Shown one piece after another: positions 34,221 through 43,849 of a stretch of DNA of 64,000 bases (its first letter is position 1; the number at the start of each line of letters is the position of its first letter). The DNA is from Sorex araneus (lineage: Eukaryota > Chordata > Mammalia > Eulipotyphla > Soricidae). The position numbers and the translations under genes were made by a program. The stretch spans positions 83,051,126 through 83,115,125 of the forward strand of contig NC_073305.1 of assembly GCF_027595985.1 (NCBI RefSeq), given 5' to 3'. The notes beneath the pieces are model-generated. The model saw nothing but the letters and a program-made list of their open reading frames with translations, had not been told where the DNA came from and did no database searches.

Positions 34221-35530
34221 ATATATAAAAATGAGCTTCAGTGATATAGGTGAAAGTTACTTATTTACAGATATAAACTATATAAATTACTAGGTTGAAA
34301 AGTATGTATTAGCATACTATGGTTTGAATAAGTTTCTAAAATTGTCATAATTTTTCTTGTGTACGATGTAACTTTAAGAATGCTTTTAATATGTAGTTTA
34401 CCCCCCACCCCCAGTTTGTCAGTATTGGAACTAAGAAAACGCATGTTTCTAGAAACACATTATCATTATGTCAAGTCAATATTGTGTTACTTGTAGTTTT
34501 GTTAAAGAAGATACAGTTAAAAAGACAGGTCCTTATATTTTATCCTGGAAACAAAAATCTTATTTTTAGAACATAAGTAAGCTATATAAGCTATTTGTAT
34601 AATATCGTAATCTATACTAAAGAGGGGTTTGGAGACAATTATGGATAAGGAATAAAAGAAGCAAAGACAGAATAGAATTAGGGTCAGAAGATTCAAGTTC
34701 AGATTAAACATCCTCTATGTGGAATCCAGAGAAGTCTGTTCTGGTAAAATCTGAGTAATTACGGAGGAGTCACTCTTTCTAAAAAACTATTCCCAGAGGT
34801 AAAATGGGCTTCAGTTGATTTGTCCACTGTTGTCAGATGCTATGTTGACACAGATTTTGAGATCAATGCTGGCTATGGGTAGCAGCAGATAAATACTAAA
34901 ATGGTAGTAGAATGTGGTGGCAGCAAATCTTGCATCTGAAATTCCTGTGCTAGGTGTTTTTTTTGTGGGATCTTGTACTACAGTGGACTACTGTGAACTA
35001 TCACTTGAATTCTACCCTGAAAGTTTATAGATATATTCCATTTCTCTTTAGAAATGAGTTTATCAGCAGCACTACTATTCTTTGCTTTAATTGTACACAG
35101 AAACAAATTTGAAAATACATGGTAAATTATAAAGTTATTTCTTAGGATTTGGTAATGATAATATTTTGAAATTTCATTCTAGAAATTGCACATCCCAGAT
35201 ATTGCATCTGTGGTTCCTTGCAAAAACAATAGCTGTTAGTGTTAAATTGTGAGAGTCTGGTATTATCTGTAAATTCTTTGATGAAAGGTGATCTCTCTGA
35301 GGTGAGTCTACTCTACAATAGATGTTGGTAGGAGAATACAATTAGATGAGTCAAAAGGAGTATAAATAGAGAAAACATTTGATATTATATTTGTCACAAT
35401 GATATGTCATTAATCTGTGGTGATTTTAAAATATTTAAGAGGAGGATTTGTAAATACTTTGTTTTATATTAGTCTAAAATGTCCAACAAACATAAAACAA
35501 CTGATATTAATGTATTTTAATATAAAACTT
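34221..35530. other. Unassigned AT-rich sequence
   Basis: Nothing recognised over about 1.3 kb, apart from a C-run at 34,400-34,412. Confidence 0.5.
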
Positions 35531-35540
35531 GTTCAGTTTT

Positions 35541-35709
35541 TTTTGTTTTTGGGGTCACATTTGTTAATGCACAGGGTTTACTCCTGACTCTGCACTCAGG
35601 AATTACTCCTGGCAGTGCTCGGTGGGAACTTTGGGATGCTGGGAATCAAACAAGCGTTGGCTTCGTGCAAGGCAAGTGTCCTACTTGCTGTGCTATTGCT
35701 CCAGCCCTA
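35541..35709 (-). mobile_element. SOR-type SINE, form A
   Basis: TSD core GTTCAGTTTT at 35,531-35,540 and from 35,712. Full-length, with TGTGCTATTGCTCCAGCCC at the head. Confidence 0.91.
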
Positions 35710-36181
35710 TGGTTCAGTTTTCTTAAGTGAAAGGCATTATTTCTGAAATCAGTGAAACAGACAAGTGTTTTGAAGGAGTGATATGATCTTATTCAACATG
35801 AGGAAGATGAGGCTATTCACCATATGTTAATTTTCAAATACCAGTTCTCCCTTACATATTTTACTATGAAATCCAAAGGATGACTTTCTGTAGATCCACT
35901 GCTTTTCTAAGGCCAAAGATAAATATTTTTTGACAGGTTCAGTTATTTACAATCAAATGATTGTAAGTCACATAAGCTGGTTACACATCCTGGTGTCTAC
36001 ACCTTCACATAATGCCATTCATCTTGCCATATTCTTATTGAAAAGAAAGTATAGATTCAAATTATTTTCAGGAATTTGACTCAGACATGTTTCCTATGTT
36101 TTTCACTTGCTAGAGATACTATCTCGATGATGTTGGGTTTTGTTTAATAAAAGAAACTTTCAAACATTAAAAAACATTTTT
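35710..36181. other. Unassigned sequence
   Basis: Nothing recognised. Confidence 0.5.
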
Positions 36182-36257
36182 TGCGGGTTCCAGAAATCAA
36201 ACCCAGGACCCCACACTTATAGAACAAGCACTCTACTGCTCTATATCCCTGATCTGA
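36182..36257 (-). mobile_element. tRNA-like SINE head fragment
   Basis: On the minus strand GGGATATAGAGCAGTAGAG, then TGGGTTTGATTTCTGGAACC: decayed A and B boxes about 45 bp apart. The sequence downstream of the B box matches neither form A nor form B, so it may be an older or different SINE. Confidence 0.5.
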
Positions 36258-36469
36258 AACCACAATTCTTTTTTAATTTTTGGGTGTGAGGGCCTGTGGC
36301 ATACCATAACAGGTATGCCACAACAGGTAGTACTCAGGTCTTTTTAAAAAAGAGGGAGAAAAAGCAGTTTTTTATTGAAAAGAAAAATACAAAACAGAGG
36401 AGAGAGGGAGAGAACTACATGTTTGAGAGAACAGGGACTTTTGCAGAGGGAAAAAGAAGCAAAAATAAT

Positions 36470-36560
36470 CTTATTTATCCAGGTTCCTGGAATCAATTCA
36501 GGAATCCAGGTTAGCCAGATGTGAAACAAGTGTCTTACCTTCTGTGCTCTCTCTCCTACC
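36470..36560 (-). mobile_element. SINE fragment, degenerate
   Basis: ATCCAGGTTAGCCAGATGTG and TCTTACCTTCTGTGCTCTCT resemble the complement of a form A head. Confidence 0.42.
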
Positions 36561-36611
36561 CTTGGTGCTCAGTTCTTCTCGATAATCTGCTTTTCTCTTC
36601 AGATCTGTTTT

Positions 36612-36802
36612 GTTTAAGGCCATACCTGGAAATGCTCAGGGGTTACTCTTGGCACTGTGTTCAGGAATTACTCCTCGTGGTGCTCAGGGAACAATATGTG
36701 ATGCCAGAGAAAGAACCTGGGTTGGCGGCAACCTGGGTCTTTTGTAACCTGCACGGGCTTGGAAGGTAAGCAGCCTACCTGCCGTACTATCTCTCTGGCC
36801 CC
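36612..36802 (-). mobile_element. SOR-type SINE, form A, with a short internal insertion
   Basis: Tail side AAGGCCATACCTGGAAATGC, core GGGGTTACTCTTGGCACTG, head side CTGCCGTACTATCTCTCTGG. Extra bases at about 36,729-36,765 (GCAACCTGGGTC and following) separate the B box from the head. Confidence 0.85.
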
Positions 36803-37242
36803 AGTCAGGCCTACTTTTGTAAGGGAGACAATGACCCATGTTTCCAAAGTACATTTTTATTCAAATTTATGCTGTCTTTGACATCTAAATTTAATTTTAC
36901 TTCATTTAAGTTGTAACTTAGGTAGCATGGCTACCTACAATAGTGTTAAGCACTTTGGTTTTGATGTATAAAGAGTTACTATGCCTATGCCTTCACAGTC
37001 TGACCCATTTATCGATAAATAACTTTAAACCCATAAAATGGCACAAACCAGAAGCCATTTTAATAAATCACTTTTTATGGTAACATTTGTGAAATATTTC
37101 AAAAGCCTCTTTCAAGTTTATCAGTTTGAACAAGGAACAAAGTGGTTTTGAAGGTATTATTGGGAAATCTGACAACAATATCAATACCTTTATACTAGTA
37201 CTATGAATTAGAACAGTGCTCTAGAATATATTCTTACCAAGA
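36803..37242. other. Unassigned AT-rich sequence
   Basis: Nothing recognised. Confidence 0.5.
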
Positions 37243-37370
37243 AAGGGCTGAGGAGATAGCTTGAAGGATTGGGGCACATGATATGCAAGCTCAGTGTCTT
37301 GGATGAGTTTGATATCCAGAATCCTGGGTATTTTCTTAACACTGCTGGGTGTTAAGCCCTAAGAAATTCG
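37243..37370 (+). mobile_element. SOR-type SINE, degenerate
   Basis: AAGGGCTGAGGAGATAGC head, GATGAGTTTGATATCCAG B-box region, ACTGCTGGGTGTTAAGCCC end. The centre is shortened. Confidence 0.6.
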
Positions 37371-37551
37371 AGAGAGAATTATCAGGGTGATTCTTGTGGA
37401 CCTCAGCACCATTGAGACCAAGCAAATTGCATTTTGGAACCTGAGTTGTAAACCATCAGCTCAACTTAATTATTACTGGGCATGACCACTGGAGAACCCC
37501 CATATTAATTGAGAGATATCCAAAATACAAATTTTAAAAATACATTAAATA

Positions 37552-37673
37552 GGTGTTTTGGTGGTTTAAAATGTGCACTGGTGAAGGAACGGGTGTTTCA
37601 TCATTGTATGACTGAGACTTAAACCCGAAAGCTTTGTAACTATTCTCATGGTGATTCAATAAATGAATTTATA
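37552..37673 (+). mobile_element. 122-bp L1 3' stub with TSD
   Basis: A very short 5'-truncated L1 holding only the last part of the 3' UTR (GTGCACTGGTGAAGGAACGG to CATGGTGATTCAATAAATG). An exact 16-bp TSD, AAAAATACATTAAATA, lies at 37,536-37,551 and 37,674-37,689. Confidence 0.94.
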
Positions 37674-37699
37674 AAAAATACATTAAATATTGCTAATCA

Positions 37700-37870
37700 G
37701 GGGCCAGAGAGATAATACAATAATACAGAGAGTGAGCTGTTTGGATTTCATACAACTGAACTGAGTTTGATCCATGGCACTACATATGGTCCCTTGGGCA
37801 TTTCCAAGAGTGATTCCTGAGTGCAGAGCCAGGAACACTTGTGCACCCCCAGGTATGACCCCAAACCAAA
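37700..37870 (+). mobile_element. SOR-type SINE, form A
   Basis: GGGGCCAGAGAGATAATACA head, GAGTTTGATCCATGGCAC, CATATGGTCCCTTGGGCATT, tail CCAAACCAAAAA. A small local duplication (ATAATACA) lies in the head. Confidence 0.88.
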
Positions 37871-38465
37871 AATTTCTAATTACTTAACATAGTTAAAATC
37901 TATCAATTGAAACATGTTTTAAAATTGTTTTATAATTTCAAAAAGTGTGTAAGGCAAAAATTACAGCTAACTGATTTCTAATATGGCGGTTATGCAACCT
38001 TTCCCTCCACACTCTCTTCATCTTTCTTCATCCCAAGCCACACCATCTCATGCCTCACTTGATATCTTATTCTGTTTTCTTTCTTTTTTTTGTAAGATAA
38101 AGGATTTTTTTATACTTCTAGCATTTTTTTTTCCTTAAAGAAATATTTTATTGAACCACCGTGAAAACAAGAAAAAAAATACAAAGCTTTCAGGTTTAAG
38201 TCACAGTCAAATACTGATTAAACCACCATCCCTTCACCAGTGCACCCGTTCCACCACCAAGAACCCCAATACACCCCCCTCCCACCCCACCCCCATCTAA
38301 GTAGCTAATGATATTCCCATTATTCTCTATATATATTGAGTACATTTCATATTTCCATACAGAACTCACTATTATTGATTGGAAAATTTCCCCAACAATC
38401 AGGCCTGCTGAATAGGCATCATCTAATAATTTCTCTTCATTGGTAAGAGTGAAGACTTTGAGTCT

Positions 38466-38489
38466 GCGCGGCCGCAATAGCGGCCGCGC
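38466..38489. repeat. Perfect GC-rich palindrome
   Basis: GCGCGGCCGC, loop AATA, GCGGCCGCGC: ten perfect base pairs. It lies at the start of the L1-type 3' UTR of composite 3. Confidence 0.96.
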
Positions 38490-38510
38490 GGTTTTGGGTT
38501 TCTAATATTT

Positions 38511-38567
38511 TAGCTCAGTTCCCAGTCAAAATGGATGGCTGCAAGAATCCGCTCTGGTGCCAAAATG
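38511..38567. repeat. Module repeat, inner copy
   Basis: A 57-bp block (TAGCTCAGTTCCCAGTCAAA to GCTCTGGTGCCAAAATG) repeated at 38,838-38,893, start to start 327 bp. Differences are few: C/A, G/C and a one-base gap. Confidence 0.94.
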
Positions 38568-38837
38568 GGTTAGGAGACCTCAGGATCACAGTCAATAGGC
38601 GCGGAGGGTCTGCTTCTCATGCCGCGGCTCTTGGTTCATCTCTGGGCGGAAGGCGCGCTGGGAACGCCCCCCTCCCAGGACCACCTACAGGCTACGTCAC
38701 TAAAGAAAGTCCTACCTCCTGGTGGAGGGGTCTTAGAGGGTGGCTCTCACCGCATGGCTGCTGCCGGTGCCGCCATCTTCGCTCAGAAAAATGGGGTGGA
38801 GAGGGAAAAAAATCCCTCCCCGGGCTGCACGAGGTTG

Positions 38838-38893
38838 TAGCTCAGTTCACAGTCAAAATGCATGGCTCAAGCATCCGCTCTGGTGCCAAAATG
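38838..38893. repeat. Module repeat, outer copy at the 5' end
   Basis: The 56-bp partner of the block at 38,511-38,567. It ends one base before the TSD, so it is the first part of the inserted RNA copy. Confidence 0.94.
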
Positions 38894-38909
38894 CTCTGTT
38901 TTCTCTCTT

Positions 38910-40008
38910 GACTTTATTTTCTCAGAATGGTTCCTAATGAACCATTGTTCAAAAGCACAAAAGTTGGAGATTTAAGGGAATAATTAAAAAGATATAAGTT
39001 GGTAAGCCTAAATAATACATGGGAAGGGTCAGTCTTTAAAAAATAATACATGTACTGTACAATTTCCGGGATTAATTTTTGTGTATTTAGTAGACTGCTC
39101 AATAGTCCCTGAAATGATAAAACGTAAGTGGTTATGATTGTACAATTGTGATACCTGCTGGTTAATTTTGTCTTGGAATTTCCCTCACTCCATGTGGCTA
39201 CACATCAAAAATAAAGTGCCAAATCCCCCTGTTGAAGAATTGCCTGTGTTCCTCTGACTTGTGGGTTGTAAAGTCTGAAAGACTTGAGTTGTGGAATAAA
39301 TCCAGGTACACAAACTCATGGCTCAGTATCCTTAGTTATCAAATTACCTGCTATAGTTTTATATGTCACTTATTTCTTAGACATCTATTGAACTATTTGT
39401 TAGGAGTGGAACTTTTCCACTTTAGGCTGACTATCATGATTTATATTTTTTCTTCCAAGTTAAGTTAGAACAGGTTGGGTTTTTTTTTGCCATTTTTCTT
39501 GAAAGTGCCCTCTTAGTATAGTAAAAAGTAGGCTAAGCAAACAACTCAAATTTGTTCTTTAAGTGCTGCAGTGAGTCAAGTTAATTATCTGAGATAGATT
39601 AGTTTTTTGAAACTAACTCAGCTGCCAAGTCAATAAAGTGGTATAGAAATATAAGTTATTATTGATATCTTTTATAGCTGTCCATTTCCAAATAAACTAA
39701 TTCTAATCCTGGAATGTTACTGATTTCTATTGTTCAGGGATTGACTTGAAATTTTAAGTCTAAGCTTAACTGAAAAAATATTTATTTCCTTTTTTAGTTA
39801 ATATTTTAAATGTGTATAATTTTAAGACTTCTAATATGAAGAATATTGCCAACATTATTAAGAGAAAGTATATTGCTCATAGTAGTGAAAATTAATACTT
39901 CTGTTTATTATTGAGGAGGAAATGCATTATGTAGTAGAGAATTTGTAGCACAGTTGCATCTGAATAAAAATCTGTAAATATATAGATTTCTGTCACTGCT
40001 TAAAAATG
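38910..40008. other. Unassigned AT-rich sequence
   Basis: Nothing recognised over 1.1 kb. Confidence 0.5.
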
Positions 40009-40016
40009 AAATGGAA

Positions 40017-40068
40017 ATCATGAACAACTTGTAACTGTTTATCTCACAGTGACTCAATAAAAGAAATA
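40017..40068 (+). mobile_element. 52-bp L1 3' stub
   Basis: Contains only AACTTGTAACTGTTTATC and CACAGTGACTCAATAAAAG, the last bases of the L1 3' UTR, between 8-bp repeats AAATGGAA at 40,009-40,016 and 40,069-40,076. Confidence 0.8.
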
Positions 40069-40076
40069 AAATGGAA

Positions 40077-40532
40077 GAGTAGCTGATTTACCTAAGAGAA
40101 GTAAATTTCAATTTCGTAAATTGAAATGTCTCTAATTTACATGCATAGAAGAAAAATAAAAATCGATTATTTTATACAGTTGAGATATTAAATGCCCTTA
40201 AATGTCACTAAGATTTATCAAAGTCAAGAGGTAAAAACTGATAATAAGCAGTTGTATAAAATGCTGTTCCAAAGCTACATTAATTTTCTCCATGGAAGTG
40301 AAAAGCTCAACTATTGTTTAGTGACTGACAGCATAAAAGCACTTTGTGCAAAACCTTGAAGTGATCAAAAAATAAAAGGAATCTTTCCATTTTGCTTGAT
40401 AAAGGAAACCATAATGCTGATCTGATAAGCATATTTTTGAATTACTGCTATTCTACATAATTGTTTCTGCACTTTACATTTGGAAATATCTAGTATGATA
40501 ATCTTCATATACATCAATTTTTTTTAAACCCA
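40077..40532. other. Unassigned AT-rich sequence
   Basis: Nothing recognised. Confidence 0.5.
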
Positions 40533-40609
40533 AACTACCTAGGAGAAACATAAGAAAACACTTGCTAATCTCTTTAGTAAGTATTTTCTTATGTTTCTCC
40601 TAGGTAGTT
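40533..40609. repeat. 36-bp near-perfect palindromic hairpin
   Basis: Arms 40,533-40,568 and 40,574-40,609 are reverse complements at 34 of 36 positions, around a 5-nt loop TCTCT. The outer ends are AACTACCTAGGAGAAACATA and its complement. As plus-strand RNA one of the two mismatches is a G-U pair, so a stem of about 36 bp would form. The size resembles a microRNA precursor or a small palindromic DNA transposon such as those that gave rise to some mammalian microRNAs. No TA duplication flanks it. I recognise no family. Confidence 0.97.
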
Positions 40610-40699
40610 CAGTATATCAGTAGATCACAAAGGTAATATTTATTCATAAACACATAATGACATTCCATTTCCTTTATCTCTTTTATTTATTTATTTAGC

Positions 40700-40842
40700 T
40701 TCTGAATCACACCCAGTGGTGCTAGATGAATTCCTAGCTCTCTTTCCAGTGGCCCCTGGAAGTATTAAGGGGACAATATATTGTGCTAGGAATTTGAAAC
40801 ATGTAAGTGCCTTATTCTTCCTGAATTATTTCTCCAGACCTA
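40700..40842 (-). mobile_element. SOR-type SINE, form A, old
   Basis: AATCACACCCAGTGGTGCTA at the tail side and GGGGACAATATATTGTGCTAG in the core. Diverged. Confidence 0.72.
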
Positions 40843-40861
40843 TATATTTTATCTTTTTTGT

Positions 40862-41030
40862 GCGGAGTGTATGCTGTGGTAGTTTGGGTTACAGCTGGCT
40901 TTACTCATGCCTTACTCCTGTTGCTGTGCTCAGGGATCACTTCTGATGCTACTCAGGGAACAATATGTGATAAAGGGACCCAATCTCAGTAGACTATGCA
41001 AGTCAAGTGCTGTAAGCCCTATATTACCTA
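40862..41030 (-). mobile_element. SOR-type SINE, form A, old
   Basis: TGTGCTCAGGGATCACTTC core and CTATGCAAGTCAAGTGCTG at the head side. Head to tail with the SINE just before it. Confidence 0.7.
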
Positions 41031-41255
41031 CTGTATTTTATTTTTTATGTAGTTTTAAAGAATATTGTTTCCTTAATTTCCATTTTTTTCCACTTCCTTA
41101 TTTGCAAATAAAAACATTTGTAATGAATTTTGTTTCCTGCCACCTAATATAGTAAGTTTTGATTATATCTTTAGAACTAACTATGTATATTATCATATTA
41201 TACACAAGCAGCAATAGTCTTCTCTTCCAGTAGAGACCTTTAAAATATTTTTCTT

Positions 41256-41435
41256 TTTTTTTTTTTTTTTTGCTTTTTGGGTCACACCCAGCAATGCTCA
41301 GGGCTTACTCCTGGCTCTGCACTCAGGAATTACTCCTGGCGGTGCTTGGGGGACCATATGGGATGCCGGGGATCAAACCCAGGTCGGCCGCATGCAAGGC
41401 AAATGCCCTACCCGCTGTGCTATCGCTCCGACCCC
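41256..41435 (-). mobile_element. SOR-type SINE, form A, young
   Basis: An exact 15-bp TSD, TAAAATATTTTTCTT, lies at 41,241-41,255 and 41,436-41,450. Unbroken T-run tail and few changes from the consensus (GGGGATCAAACCCAGGTCGG over the B box). Confidence 0.96.
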
Positions 41436-41559
41436 TAAAATATTTTTCTTATCTAATTGTCTGGCTACAAGTCCCAAACTTATGTTTAAAAATAATATTT
41501 CTAATGGACCTCTTTTTCATTTGGTCTTAAAAGAAAAGCCTTCCATTTCTTCCACCATT

Positions 41560-42530
41560 GAATATCATATGGTTTTGACATATATACACCTCATTATATT
41601 TAGGTATGTTTTATATAGCCCTCATTTAAGTTTTTTAAATAATACATGCATGTTAAATTTTGCCACTTTTTACTTAGCCTCATTCAGTAATGTTATATGG
41701 TTATAATCTTAATATGATGCAGTAACCTTAACCTGTGCATTATGAATCATTTGTGCACCTTTGGGATGTATCCTATCTGTTTATTATTGAGTCATTCTCT
41801 AAATATTTTCTTTAATTTTATTTTCTAAGAAATTGCTGAAGATTTTTGTATCTGTTAATCTTAGATGACAATCTGCAGTTTTCTTTTTGTGTGTGTACCA
41901 TCCTATAGTGTTTGCCTTGGGTTTAAAGTGACATTAGCCTCTTAGAACATATTTAGAATTATGCTTCTACTTTTTTTGTTTTGTTTTGTTTTTAGGTCAC
42001 ACCTGGCAATGCACAGGGGTTACTCCTGGCTCTGCACTCAGGAATTACTCCTGGTGGTGCTCAGGGGACCATATGGGATGCTGGGATTTGAACTCGAGTT
42101 GGCCGCATGCAAGGCAAATGCCCTACCCACTATGCTATCACTCCAGCCCCCTGCTTCTACTTTGATCATTTAGTATTTTAGAATTTTAGCAGCATCTAAC
42201 GTGGTTTTCTATAATTCACTAGTGAAGCCTGGAACATGCTTTTTAAATTCTGTTCACATAGAAAAACTTAATATTTCTTGTTGCACTGTTTTAATAGTGA
42301 TTAATTCTATTAGCTTTTACTGACTGAAAAACCCATTTGTCTATCACATTCCATGATAATTTTGCAGGGTATAATATTCTTGACTGGTATTCCTTGCCCT
42401 TTACCCATATATATGATTCCATTTTCTTCTACTTTAAACGGTTTTTGCTGAGAGGCTGATAAAAACCTGATAAACATGCCTTTGTATGTTGTATTTTTTT
42501 CTTTTCTATGCACACTTTTATGTTGTCATT
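41560..42530 (-). mobile_element. Old L1: ORF2 reverse-transcriptase region joined to 5' UTR-like sequence
   Basis: 41,690-41,960 is the complement of the ORF2 reverse transcriptase region (ACCTTTGGGATGTATCC, GCTGAAGATTTTTGTATCTG). 42,210-42,260 (AATTCACTAGTGAAGCC) is slightly further upstream. From 42,360 on (GGGTATAATATTCTTGACTG, TTTTTGCTGAGAGGCTGATA) it resembles the old L1 5' UTR, so several kb are missing between the two. A SINE at 41,974-42,151 splits it. Confidence 0.65.
41974..42151 (-). mobile_element. SOR-type SINE, form A, young
   Basis: An exact 12-bp TSD, TGCTTCTACTTT, lies at 41,962-41,973 and 42,152-42,163. Nearly consensus throughout. Confidence 0.96.
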
Positions 42531-42777
42531 CAAGTTGTGTTTTGTGCAGAGAGAAACAGGATTGAATAGGAGGAGCCCAGAGGAAAAATTACACCCTTCC
42601 CCTTTGCCTCAGTAATCAGTGCTAACTTTTCTTCCTGCCAAAAGTCTGTTCCTGGTTTCTGGACTATAGCCCCCACTTTAAGTTATTTCCTAAAGGTGTT
42701 GAGAGAGGACCTAGCCAAGTCTAGCTGCCATTAACATAAAACTGAGAATATATAGTAGCTAAGTTTGGTTCATTAAA

Positions 42778-43015
42778 GGTTATACCTGATAACATTTCAG
42801 TATCTGTATTGGAAACCATAAGGCCCCAAAGAAGAGAGGGGTGGTGGCAGGGGCTTGAGAGTGCATCTGCTGGCGGGGGGACGGGGTAGGAAGAAAACTA
42901 GGGACATTGGTGGGGGGTAAATGTCCACCAGTAAAGAGATGGATTGGAACACTATATGACTGAAACCCAAGCATAAAGAACTTTGTAACTATCTCACTGA
43001 TTCAATTAAATTAGA
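42778..43015 (+). mobile_element. L1 3' UTR (5'-truncated L1)
   Basis: GATAACATTTCAGTATCTG start, CATAAGGCCCCAAAG, GGGACATTGGTGGGGGG, ending CTATCTCACTGATTCAATTA. No ORF2. Confidence 0.88.
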
Positions 43016-43296
43016 AATTAAAGTAATTTTAATGTGTTTGAGTCCAGTATAATGTGGCCTTGGTGTATGTATTGATCAGTTTTGACAAATCTGTACATCC
43101 ATGCAACCACCACTAAATGAAAGTGCACAGTATTTTTATCACCCCCGAGAGTTCCTCTATTCTATTCCAGTCACCTTCTCCTTTTAGCAATTTTCTCCAA
43201 TTTTAGGAAACCACTAATAATCTGCTCTTTGTTTCTAGATGATTACTATATTTTTTGGCACTTTATATAAGAAGCACATTCTCATATTATCACTCA
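43016..43296. other. Unassigned sequence
   Basis: TTGACAAATCTGTACATCC and CATGCAACCACCACTAAATG may be an old L1 3' UTR. Not certain. Confidence 0.35.
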
Positions 43297-43545
43297 AGGC
43301 TAGAGCGATAGCGCAGCAGGTAGGGCATTTGACTTGCATGTAGCTGACCCGAGTTTGATTCCTCCGCCCCTCTTGGAGAGCCTGGCAAGCTACTGAGAGT
43401 ATCCTGCCTGCATGGCAGAGCCTGGCAAGCTACCCATGGTGTATTTGATATCCCAAAACAGTAACAAGAAGTCTCACAATGGAGATGTTACTGGTGCCCG
43501 CTAGAGTAAATCGATGAGCAATGGGATGACAGTGATATAGTGATT
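43297..43545 (+). mobile_element. SOR-type SINE, form B
   Basis: Full-length, GGCTAGAGCGATAGCGCAGC to GATGACAGTGATATAGTG. The last octamers have decayed and pass into an ATT microsatellite. Confidence 0.94.
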
Positions 43546-43580
43546 ATTATTATTATTATTATCATTATTATTATTATTAT
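43546..43580. repeat. (ATT)n microsatellite
   Basis: About eleven ATT units with one ATC interruption, between two form B SINEs. A further ATT run follows the second SINE at 43,831. Confidence 0.95.
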
Positions 43581-43829
43581 TGGACTGGAGTGATAGCACA
43601 GCGGGTAGGGCATTTGCCTTGCATGTGGCAGACCCGGGTTCGATTCTGTCATCACTCTCAGAGAGCCCGGCAAGCTACCGAGAGTATCCTGCCCGCATGG
43701 CAGAGCCTGGCAAGCTCCCCGTGGCGTATTTGATATGCCAAAAACAGTAACAAGTCTCACAATGGAGACATTACTGGTGCCCACTCGAGCAAATCGATGA
43801 ACAATGGGACGACAGTGCTACAGTGCTTC
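43581..43829 (+). mobile_element. SOR-type SINE, form B, near-consensus
   Basis: Good form B reference. B box GGTTCGATTC, body blocks AGAGCCCGGCAAGCTACC at 43,662-43,679 and AGAGCCTGGCAAGCTCCC at 43,702-43,719 (40-bp period), and octamers ACAGTGCT at 43,812-43,819 and 43,820-43,827. It sits in an ATT microsatellite that continues on both sides. Confidence 0.96.
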
Positions 43830-43849
43830 ACTATTATTATTACTAATAA

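Larger units (their letters stand above)
38086..38894 (-). mobile_element. Composite retroelement 3: L1-type 3' UTR, CpG-rich repeated 5' module, short 3' transduction
   Basis: TSDs of 15 bp with one mismatch (TCTGTTTTCTTTCTT at 38,071-38,085, TCTGTTTTCTCTCTT at 38,895-38,909) bound the element. On the minus strand, 5' to 3': a CpG-rich module (38,894-38,511) that begins and ends with the same 56-57 bp block; an L1-type 3' UTR (about 38,510-38,140) with a palindrome at 38,466-38,489; poly(A); then about 33 bp of extra sequence and a second poly(A). The module carries a YY1-like site (GCCGCCATCTT, plus strand, 38,769-38,779), as L1 promoters often do. No ORF1 or ORF2 codons are present. Confidence 0.85.

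Noticed and set aside
38531-38911. 126-codon plus-strand frame and CpG-rich block as a gene promoter or CpG island
   Set aside because: It lies inside a TSD-bounded insertion; the CpG content belongs to the retroelement.
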